NCBI GenBank assembly: GCA_003538495.1
Contig: DPSD01000635.1
Span: forward strand, 1-12,609
Source of the DNA: Accumulibacter sp.
GTDB taxonomy: Bacteria; Pseudomonadota; Gammaproteobacteria; Burkholderiales; Rhodocyclaceae
DNA: 12,609 nt
Direction of reading: 5' to 3'
Shown here: positions 7,314 through 12,609 of the stretch, piece after piece
Position numbering within the stretch: the stretch's first letter is position 1
How the letters are laid out: every line of letters begins with the position of its first letter
The notes under the pieces: generated by a model
What the model saw: the letters and a program-made list of their open reading frames with translations, nothing else
What the model was told of the DNA's origin: nothing
Database searches by the model: none
Translations under genes and position numbers: made by a program

Positions 7314-9539
7314 TCAAGCGGGAAGCCCTTGATCACGGGCAATGCGGACCACCTCCGGTATGCGCCGCAGGCTGCGCATCAGCCGCGCCAGCGCCGTGCG
7401 ATCGGCGACCTGGACGGTAAAATGCAGTGTCGTGTACAAGCCCGGACGCTTGTCGTCCATATTGACGTGCTCGATGTTCGTTCCGGAGCTCGAGATCTCG
7501 GTGGCGATCCTTCCCAAAGCGCCCAGGGTGTTCTGCACGACGATCTGCAGGCGAACGCTGAACAGCTTGCCGGGCTCCGGCTCCCACTCGACATCGATCC
7601 ACTTGGCTGGCTTGGCGCTGCGCGCCTTGCGGATGGCCGGGCAGTCGTGGGTATGAATGACCAGGCCTTTCCCCTTCCAGATCGAGCCGATGATCGGATC
7701 ACCGGGAATCGGCTGGCAGCAAGGAGCAAACTGAACGGCCATCCCTTCACTCCCCCGGACCAGCAGCGAGGATGCCGGCTTGTCGGCTGCCTGCGACGTA
7801 TCCTCCAGGGTCAGCAGGCGGCGAGCAACGACACCGGCGAGGCGAAAACCGAGACCGATGTCGGTATAGACCTCCTTGATCAGCTTGTTGCCGGAATCAC
7901 GAAGGACGCTCTTCCACCTCGCAACCGGCACCTCGGAGGCCGCCACACCGAGCGCCCGCAATTCCTGCCCGAGCATCTTCTCGCCAAGCGCCGTAGACTC
8001 GTCGTTCTGCGCGGTCTTGAGGTAGTGGCGAATCTTGCTGCGGGCGCGGCCGGTCTTGACGTGATTGAGCCAATCGGCGAGCGGATGGGCGTCGGCAGCG
8101 GTGACAACCTCGACGCGATCGCCGTTGGTCAGTTCGGTCACCAGCGGCACCATGTTGAAATTGACGCGTGCCATGACCGCTTGATTACCGATATCGCTGT
8201 GCACGGCGTACGCCAGGTCGACCGCCGTCGCACCGCGCGGCAAGGGGATGATCTTGCCCTTGGGGGTGAACACGTAGATCTCGTGCGGAAAGAGATCGAC
8301 CTTGACGTGCTCGAGAAACTCGGACGAATCGCCGGTCGCACTCTGCAGGTCCAGCAGCGAGTGGAACCACTTGGTCGTTTTCTGCTGCAGGTCTACCCCG
8401 AAAGACTCGGAATCCTTGTACAGCCAGTGCGAGGCGATCCCCTCCTGCGCGACATTGTCCATCGCCTCGGTGCGTATCTGCAACTCGAACGGCGTCCCGT
8501 GCGGACCAATCAGCGTGGTGTGCAACGACTGATAGCCGTTGGGCTTGGCGATCGCGATGTAATCCTTGAACTTCCCGGGTACCGGCTTGTAGAGAGCATG
8601 CAGCGCGCCCAGCGCGAGATAAGCGGTGGGCACGTCGTTGACCACCACCCGAAAACCGTAAACGTCCAGCACTTGCGAGAAGGAGAGGCGCTTGTCGAGC
8701 ATCTTGCGGTAGATCGAATACAAACTTTTCTCGCGACCGAAAACCTGCGCCTCGATGTTGGCGCTGCGCAGCTTGCCCTTGATCCCTTCGAGAATCCGTG
8801 ACAGCAGCTCGCGCCGGTTACCACGCGCGGCCTTCAGCGCGCGCCCCAGAACACGAGCGCGCATCGGATAGATCAGCTGAAACGAGAGATCCTGCAGTTC
8901 GCTGAACAGCTTGTTGAGACCGAGGCGGTTGGCAATCGGGGCGTAGATCTCTAGCGTCTCGCGGGCGATGCGGCGACGCTTTTCGGCGCGCACGGCAGCC
9001 ATCGTCTGCAGATTGTGGTGGCGGTCGGCAAGCTTGATCAGCACCACCCGCAAGTCGCTGGCCATGGCCATCAGCATCTTGCGGAAGTTTTCCGCTTGCG
9101 CGTCTTCCTGCGACTGAAACTCGATCTTGTCGAGCTTCGACAGGCCGTCGACCAGATCGGCAACCGACTTGCCGAAACGCTCGACGATCTCGCCCTTGCC
9201 GACCGACGTATCCTCCATCACGTCGTGCAGGAGGGCGGCGACGACGCCCTCTACATCCATCTGCCACTCGGCGATCGCGCCGGCCACCGCCAACGGGTGC
9301 GTGATGTAGGGCTCGCCTGACAGGCGCAGCTGCCCGCGATGCGCTTCCTCGCTGAACAGATAAGCCCGCCGGACGAGTTGGATTTCTTCCGGCGGCAGGT
9401 AGCTCAGACTGTCGATGAAAACCCGGTAGGCCGGATCGTCCTCGGGCGGGAGGAACTCGGAGGGGTGATCTGCCACCGCTGGCTCAGCCGGTGTGCTTGC
9501 TGCGGCAACCGGATCGGCGATTACACACGGGGCAAGCAA
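7314..9539 (-). CDS. spoT: Bifunctional (p)ppGpp synthetase/hydrolase SpoT (Rel/Spo family)
   Basis: A protein of up to 741 residues making and degrading the alarmone (p)ppGpp in the cytoplasm. Domains in order: an HD hydrolase (about 60-210) with catalytic HD at 105-106 in LLHDVMEDT and with ADRHHNLQT; a synthetase (about 250-375) with GREKSLYSIY, LDVYGFRV, KPNGYQSLHTT and FELQIRTEAMD; a TGS domain (about 412-475, beginning DLFPHEIYVFTPKG); a conserved-cysteine/zinc-finger-like region with FAPCCQPIPGDPI (604-616) and HDCPAIR; and a C-terminal ACT domain (about 660-741). The intact HD motif marks it as SpoT-like, not hydrolase-dead RelA. The switch tetrad reads KFKD (323-326) where bifunctional enzymes usually have RxKD. 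The start is uncertain: TTG at 9539 gives the longest form, GTG at 9476 is an alternative. It is the third gene of gmk-rpoZ-spoT, 12 bases after rpoZ. Confidence 0.96.
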   Translation of the reverse strand: MLAPCVIADPVAAASTPAEPAVADHPSEFLPPEDDPAYRVFIDSLSYLPPEEIQLVRRAYLFSEEAHRGQLRLSGEPYITHPLAVAGAIAEWQMDVEGVVAALLHDVMEDTSVGKGEIVERFGKSVADLVDGLSKLDKIEFQSQEDAQAENFRKMLMAMASDLRVVLIKLADRHHNLQTMAAVRAEKRRRIARETLEIYAPIANRLGLNKLFSELQDLSFQLIYPMRARVLGRALKAARGNRRELLSRILEGIKGKLRSANIEAQVFGREKSLYSIYRKMLDKRLSFSQVLDVYGFRVVVNDVPTAYLALGALHALYKPVPGKFKDYIAIAKPNGYQSLHTTLIGPHGTPFELQIRTEAMDNVAQEGIASHWLYKDSESFGVDLQQKTTKWFHSLLDLQSATGDSSEFLEHVKVDLFPHEIYVFTPKGKIIPLPRGATAVDLAYAVHSDIGNQAVMARVNFNMVPLVTELTNGDRVEVVTAADAHPLADWLNHVKTGRARSKIRHYLKTAQNDESTALGEKMLGQELRALGVAASEVPVARWKSVLRDSGNKLIKEVYTDIGLGFRLAGVVARRLLTLEDTSQAADKPASSLLVRGSEGMAVQFAPCCQPIPGDPIIGSIWKGKGLVIHTHDCPAIRKARSAKPAKWIDVEWEPEPGKLFSVRLQIVVQNTLGALGRIATEISSSGTNIEHVNMDDKRPGLYTTLHFTVQVADRTALARLMRSLRRIPEVVRIARDQGLPA

Positions 9540-9551
9540 GTCGTGCAGCGG

Positions 9552-9758
9552 TCAGGCTTGACCGCGGTTGAGGACTTCCAGACCGACCATCCCCGCTGCC
9601 AGTTCGCGCAGGGCGATTACCGTCGGTTTGTCGCGGCCGGGGTCAATCAGCGGTGAAGCGCCGGCGGTCAGCTGCCGCGCCCGGAAAGTTGCCGCCAGGG
9701 TCATCTGGAAACGATTCGGAATACGGTGCAGACAGTCGTCTACGGTTACTCTTGCCAT
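9552..9758 (-). CDS. rpoZ: DNA-directed RNA polymerase omega subunit
   Basis: A 68-residue omega subunit with the conserved opening [19 protein letters not shown], the ATFRARQL helix and [12 protein letters not shown]. coli omega has 91 residues; the shorter C-terminus is common in betaproteobacteria. Omega helps assemble and stabilise RNA polymerase and, in proteobacteria, forms part of a ppGpp-binding site at the beta-prime interface, which fits its place next to spoT. The ATG has GGGAGA five bases upstream. It starts 18 bases after the gmk stop, so the two are surely co-transcribed. Confidence 0.96.
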   Translation of the reverse strand: MARVTVDDCLHRIPNRFQMTLAATFRARQLTAGASPLIDPGRDKPTVIALRELAAGMVGLEVLNRGQA

Positions 9759-9776
9759 GTAAATCTCCCACCAGAG

Positions 9777-10385
9777 TCAGAGCATTGTTGCGAACAGGCC
9801 GGAATGACGCTGACGCTGTACAGCGTAGCGGAGTCGCGACGCGTGAATCACCGTCATCAGGTCGCGCAAGGCCAGCTGCCGGTCGTCGTTGATAATAACA
9901 TAGTCGAATTCAGCCACATGCCGCATCTCGTCGCGCGCGGCGGCGACGCGGCGAGCGATCGTTTCGGCATTGTCCGTTCCCCGCCCGCAAAGGCGGCGTT
10001 CAAGTTCATCGACCGAAGGCGGCAGGATGTAGACGCCGATTGCGGCCGGAAACAGGCGCCGCACCTGCTGCGCGCCCTGCCAGTCAATCTCGAGCAGCAC
10101 CTCCTGGCCAGCCTGCACGGCCGCCTCCAGGCCACTGGTCGAGGTACCGTAGTAGTTGCCGTGCACTTGCGCCCACTCGATGAAATCGCCATTCCGCACC
10201 TTCTCGAGAAAGTCCTGCACGCCGACGAAGTGGTACGCGAAACCATCGCGTTCACCAACCCGCGGCGCGCGGGTGGTGTGGGAAATTGACAGCTGGATCC
10301 CCGGATCGTTCTGGAGCAAGGCCCGCACCAGCGTCGTCTTGCCAGCACCGGAAGGAGCTGCGACGATGTACAGTTGTCCGGTCAT
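9777..10385 (-). CDS. gmk: Guanylate kinase
   Basis: A 202-residue enzyme phosphorylating GMP to GDP with ATP, essential for GTP and dGTP supply. The P-loop is APSGAGKTT (residues 10-18). The GMP-binding segment contains SHTTRAPRVGERDG (from residue 35) and GNYYGTS; EIDWQGAQQVR, ILPPS and LCGRGTDN (lid) follow. Length and sequence match E. coli Gmk along the whole chain. The ATG at 10385 has only a modest GAGATC upstream. It is the first gene of gmk-rpoZ-spoT, which links guanine nucleotide supply to (p)ppGpp metabolism, a classic arrangement in proteobacteria. Confidence 0.97.
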   Translation of the reverse strand: MTGQLYIVAAPSGAGKTTLVRALLQNDPGIQLSISHTTRAPRVGERDGFAYHFVGVQDFLEKVRNGDFIEWAQVHGNYYGTSTSGLEAAVQAGQEVLLEIDWQGAQQVRRLFPAAIGVYILPPSVDELERRLCGRGTDNAETIARRVAAARDEMRHVAEFDYVIINDDRQLALRDLMTVIHASRLRYAVQRQRHSGLFATML

Positions 10386-10416
10386 GGTGATCTCGGCCAG
10401 CGAATGCGGAACCGCG

Positions 10417-10422
10417 ATTGTA
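10417..10422 (-). promoter_or_regulatory. Candidate -10 box of the gmk-rpoZ-spoT promoter
   Basis: On the minus strand this reads TACAAT, one mismatch from the sigma-70 consensus, about 32 bases before the gmk ATG, implying a short leader. A -35 box at 17-base spacing (TGTGCC) is poor, so an activator or a weak promoter is possible. An 11-base palindrome (GCGTGACACGC, 10424-10434) lies in the spacer. Confidence 0.45.
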
Positions 10423-10534
10423 CGCGTGACACGCTCGGCGGCACATCACCGCAGCGCTTGGCCGGCATGGACTACTTGCCCCTTACCGTGGACAATCAGA
10501 GCCTTCACACGATCACCTGGCAAGGAGCCACTCA

Positions 10535-10894
10535 ATGTCCCGATGGAAGTGCCTGCATCGCGCTGTCCTGTCGCTTGCCGTGCTGGCGACAAACCCAGCC
10601 GCCGCTGCCGAGATCCCGGTCAAGATCCTCGGCTTTGACGACATGTCGTGTCGCGCCTGGGCCGAATCGACCAACGATGCCGAACAACGTGCGCTCTACG
10701 TCGTGTGGGTGCGCGGCGTCCTCACCGGCCACAATTACGCCAACCGCAGCCAGCAGGTATCGACGATCTCCAGCGGCACTGTCGAACAGCACATCACGCG
10801 CTACTGCAAGTCCCAGCCGCGCGGTGACTTCAGCGATGCGGCTTTTCGCCTGAGCGACCAGTTTTCCGGCCGCAACGCAGCGATCACCAAGTAG
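10535..10894 (+). CDS. Small secreted protein of unknown function
   Basis: A 119-residue protein with a Sec signal peptide: basic start (MSRWKCLHR), hydrophobic core (AVLSLAVLA) and probable cleavage after AAA at residue 25. The mature part of about 94 residues has two cysteines, in MSCRAW and RYCKSQP, which could form one disulfide bond in the periplasm. The spacing and the pattern (SCRAWA, then VVWVRGVLTGHNYA, then a cysteine-containing helix) loosely recall small periplasmic families such as HdeA-like chaperones or Rap1a/Tai-type proteins, but I cannot assign it firmly. The ATG has an excellent AAGGAG (10522-10527) seven bases upstream. It is transcribed divergently from gmk and converges with the glycine-zipper lipoprotein gene. 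Confidence 0.8.
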   Translation: MSRWKCLHRAVLSLAVLATNPAAAAEIPVKILGFDDMSCRAWAESTNDAEQRALYVVWVRGVLTGHNYANRSQQVSTISSGTVEQHITRYCKSQPRGDFSDAAFRLSDQFSGRNAAITK

Positions 10895-10896
10895 GA

Positions 10897-10916
10897 AGAG
10901 CCGCTGCCGCGGCTCT
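10897..10916. terminator. Hairpin after the small secreted protein gene
   Basis: A perfect 8-bp stem (AGAGCCGC at 10897-10904, GCGGCTCT at 10909-10916) with a TGCC tetraloop begins two bases after the stop codon. It stands between convergent genes and probably helps end transcription in at least the plus direction. A T-run is absent on both sides. Confidence 0.55.
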
Positions 10917-10986
10917 CGGGGAAAGGATTCGCTGGGAGGCTTGGCAGTTCCTGGGCGGGCCAGACCCCGGCCGAGCATCCATGGCG

Positions 10987-11211
10987 CTACTGCTGCTGTT
11001 TGCCCTTGAGATTGCCGACCGTTCCGCCAACGATCCCGCCAATCGCGGCCCCGGTCCACCCGTTGCCCCCCGAGATGGCGGCAATACCCGCCCCCGCCGC
11101 GGCGCCAATCGCCGCACCGCTGACCGTCCCCTGCTCGCGCGGCGTCATGTTCGTGCAACCCATCAGGGCGACGGCCGCAGCGGTCGCTAGTGCTAATCCC
11201 GTTGTTTTCAT
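10987..11211 (-). CDS. Glycine-zipper lipoprotein (YMGG/OsmB-like)
   Basis: A 74-residue protein with a lipoprotein signal: MKTTGLALATAAAVALMGC, lipobox LMGC with Cys19 as the expected lipidated residue. The mature part is almost all glycine zipper (SGAAIGAAAGAGIAAISGG, then GWTGAAIGGIVGGTVG), the pattern of small outer-membrane-associated lipoproteins such as OsmB/SlyB/YMGG types. It ends in a lysine- and glutamine-rich tail (KGKQQQ). The ATG at 11211 has GGAGGC seven bases upstream; the frame extends further, but that part lies within the neighbouring gene. It starts 14 bases after the stop of the upstream secreted-protein gene, so the two form an operon. The molecular function of such proteins is not known in detail; envelope stress roles are often suggested. 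Confidence 0.85.
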   Translation of the reverse strand: MKTTGLALATAAAVALMGCTNMTPREQGTVSGAAIGAAAGAGIAAISGGNGWTGAAIGGIVGGTVGNLKGKQQQ

Positions 11212-11225
11212 CTCTCTCGCCTCCG

Positions 11226-11624
11226 CTATTTGTTCTTGCCAAGTCCTGGGACCACCATTTCGAACCAGATCGTCTCGACCACGGGTCGCCGCAAGCTCTC
11301 GGGATGTGCCGCGTACCACTTGTCCACGACTTCGAGCGCGGCGCTCAAGGTCTGGCCCTTCATTCCCTTGACCACGGTTGACGAAAAACCGTCCGCAGCC
11401 GCAGCAGGCATGCCGTCGGCCTCGTACGCCATCTCGATCTGGATGGCATTGGCCAGGCCGACCAGATAGGCCTTCTTGACATCCGGAGCGGACGTCGTCC
11501 AGTGCGTCCCATCAACCAGCGGCACCTCCTCGGCACCAACAGCGCCGCCGGTAAACAGCAGGGCCACCGAGGCGGCCGACACTGCATACCTCAATTTCCG
11601 AAAACGCGATCCAGTAATCATCAT
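11226..11624 (-). CDS. Secreted protein of unknown function, partner of the glycine-zipper lipoprotein
   Basis: A 132-residue protein with a signal peptide: basic RFRKLRY, hydrophobic AVSAASVALLFTGG and likely cleavage after AVGA near residue 31. The mature part of about 100 residues has no cysteine. It contains VDGTHWTTSAPDVKKAYLVG, a helical KGQTLSAALEVVDKWYAAHP and a conserved-looking end (ETIWFEMVVPGLGKNK). I do not recognise the family with confidence. The start may be either of two adjacent ATGs (11624 or 11621): GGAGGG at 11629-11634 sits four bases from the first and seven from the second. It is the first gene of a two-gene unit with the downstream lipoprotein. Confidence 0.8.
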   Translation of the reverse strand: MMITGSRFRKLRYAVSAASVALLFTGGAVGAEEVPLVDGTHWTTSAPDVKKAYLVGLANAIQIEMAYEADGMPAAAADGFSSTVVKGMKGQTLSAALEVVDKWYAAHPESLRRPVVETIWFEMVVPGLGKNK

Positions 11625-11734
11625 GCTTCCCTCCAAGACAGGAAGCTAGACGCTATCACAGCAGGCTGGGCGTTTGAAGCGAAATCTGACTGCGGGGCGG
11701 TGATTGCGGCCCTCGACGAGCAGTGCGATCCGCT

Positions 11735-12382
11735 CTACCCGCCCCCGGGGGCCAACGGAAGAGGCGTCGGCGCCGGCACTTGAGCGGGAACCATCGCGGG
11801 ATTCTGCGGCACCAGACCGCCAGCAACCGGCGAACCGTCCAGGGTCGGTATCGAAGCCGGCGTCTCGCCCCCCTGGCCGGGCGCCGAAACCGGACCTGCA
11901 GCGGAAGGTCGCGCGACGAAGAGCCAACCGGAATAGCTTGAGGCACCTTCGAAGGACGCATCCTCGGGGTCGAATTCGCCGACCTTGATCGGCCGCGCCT
12001 TCGACAGACTATGTACGCCCATGATGCCACCGCCGGGGGCGACGATCAGCCCCCACTCCTGGCGGCCGCTGATCGGGTCCGCGTAGAGTTGCCGGATATG
12101 CCTGAGCACGCCGGGATGGCGCGGATCCCTGAGCAACTCGGCCAGCGTACCGGGGTAGCGGCGGTCGCCCGCCGGACTGCTGTTCAGATAGCTGGAAATC
12201 GCCTGCCGATAACTGGCGCCGACCTCGAGCAGTCGCTGCTCGGCCTGACGCCGCTGGACGATGCTGCCCAGCGTCAGCAGACCGCTGGTCGCCAGTGCCA
12301 GAATGGCGACCAGGATCAGCAGCGCCAGGTAGCTGAAGCCGGCCTCGCCGCTGCCGGTGCTGCGAAAGCCAGCGCGCGCCAT
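11735..12382 (-). CDS. Pseudopilin-like type II secretion/type IV pilus protein with proline-rich tail
   Basis: A 215-residue protein with a prepilin-type leader: GEAG at 12-15, then a hydrophobic helix FSYLALLILVAILALATSG (16-34). Predicted cleavage by prepilin peptidase is after Gly15. Mature position 5 is Ala, where most pilins have Glu. The soluble domain has GspG-like features: a helix with Arg/Gln-rich heptads, GDRRYPGTLAELL and LYADPISGRQEWGLIV (near 111-126). The C-terminal 30 residues are rich in proline, alanine and glycine, probably disordered. The ATG lies two bases after the stop of the preceding pseudopilin gene and has a weak ribosome site, so translation is probably coupled. 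Likely a minor pseudopilin in a secretion or pilus-like assembly whose other genes lie beyond the right edge. Confidence 0.8.
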   Translation of the reverse strand: MARAGFRSTGSGEAGFSYLALLILVAILALATSGLLTLGSIVQRRQAEQRLLEVGASYRQAISSYLNSSPAGDRRYPGTLAELLRDPRHPGVLRHIRQLYADPISGRQEWGLIVAPGGGIMGVHSLSKARPIKVGEFDPEDASFEGASSYSGWLFVARPSAAGPVSAPGQGGETPASIPTLDGSPVAGGLVPQNPAMVPAQVPAPTPLPLAPGGG

Positions 12383-12384
12383 CG

Positions 12385-12609
12385 CTACAGATCGGCGAAT
12401 GGCTTGCCGTCGCGGGTGGCGCCCGGCGCACCGCTCTTCAGATCGTAGACCCCGCCCGTGGCGTCGGCGGTAGCGGGCGCGATCAGCGTCCAGGTACTGG
12501 TACTGCCGGTGATCGGGTCGTAGGGCAGAGAGCGCAGATACTTTTCGCTGACCAGTTCATCAAGACTGTCGGGATAGCGCCCCTTATCGCCGTAGAACTT
12601 GTCTATCGT
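12385..12609 (-). CDS. GspG-like pseudopilin, C-terminal part (cut by window edge)
   Basis: An open frame enters from the right edge and stops with TAG at 12385-12387; about 74 residues are visible. They read as the soluble end of a GspG-type pseudopilin: DKGRYPDSLDELVSEKYL, then LPYDPITGSTSTWTLIAP and, after a variable stretch, GGVYDLKSGA, closing with DGKPFADL. The YP-x-S-L-x-E-L and D-P-x-T-G-S elements are typical of this family. The N-terminal prepilin helix should lie outside the window. It is directly upstream of the second pseudopilin-like gene and is also related to it (RYPGTLAELL, DPISG), suggesting an old duplication. Confidence 0.82.
   Translation of the reverse strand, partial: TIDKFYGDKGRYPDSLDELVSEKYLRSLPYDPITGSTSTWTLIAPATADATGGVYDLKSGAPGATRDGKPFADL

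Noticed and set aside
7202..7342. N-terminal extension of dadA to the TTG at 7342
   Set aside because: The added 47 residues are proline- and arginine-rich, have no counterpart in the family and would overlap the end of spoT. The TTG at 7201 begins exactly at the conserved nucleotide-binding strand.
5132..7420. A 762-residue plus-strand open frame
   Set aside because: It lies antisense to tatD and dadA, both unmistakable on the minus strand. Its product has no recognisable motif and is of arginine/glutamine-rich shadow composition, as expected for GC-rich DNA.
7329..8801. A 490-residue plus-strand open frame
   Set aside because: It is the antisense shadow of spoT, whose domains are intact on the other strand.
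1..12609. CRISPR array, insertion sequence, tRNA or prophage
   Set aside because: I saw no regularly spaced repeats, transposase or integrase motifs, cloverleaf-like segments or phage structural genes. The window reads as ordinary chromosomal backbone.

Overview
The window comes from a GC-rich proteobacterial chromosome. The gmk-rpoZ-spoT cluster with a short (68-residue) omega subunit, a YcgR flagellar brake and an E. coli-type fumarate reductase together with rquA point to a betaproteobacterium. Rhodocyclales (an Accumulibacter-, Propionivibrio- or Dechloromonas-like organism) is the best guess. That placement is an inference from gene content, not a database result.

Layout. A truncated ycgR (PilZ, c-di-GMP) runs rightward from the left edge and stops against the convergent fumarate reductase operon, with a strong hairpin between them. 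From about 689 to 10385 everything is on the minus strand. Read in the direction of transcription it is gmk, rpoZ, spoT (guanylate kinase, RNA polymerase omega, bifunctional (p)ppGpp synthetase/hydrolase), then dadA (D-amino acid dehydrogenase), tatD/yjjV (metal-dependent hydrolase), rquA (rhodoquinone biosynthesis) and frdA-frdB-frdC-frdD (quinol:fumarate reductase, junctions overlapping by 4 to 8 bases). To the right of gmk, a small secreted protein is encoded on the plus strand. Facing it are two minus-strand genes, for a secreted protein and a glycine-zipper lipoprotein. Two minus-strand pseudopilin-like genes close the window, the last cut by the right edge.

The most interesting unit is rquA immediately upstream of frdABCD. 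RquA converts ubiquinone to rhodoquinone, a low-potential quinone that can feed electrons to fumarate reductase. FrdABCD is the membrane complex that would use it. Side by side and on one strand they form a self-contained module for anaerobic fumarate respiration in a lineage that normally makes ubiquinone. The parts are known families. The compact linkage and the retention of the E. coli-type quinone-site residues are what merit a closer look.

Genes fill the window densely. No stretch over 300 bases lacks a gene, and I saw no tRNA, rRNA, insertion sequence, CRISPR array or phage gene.
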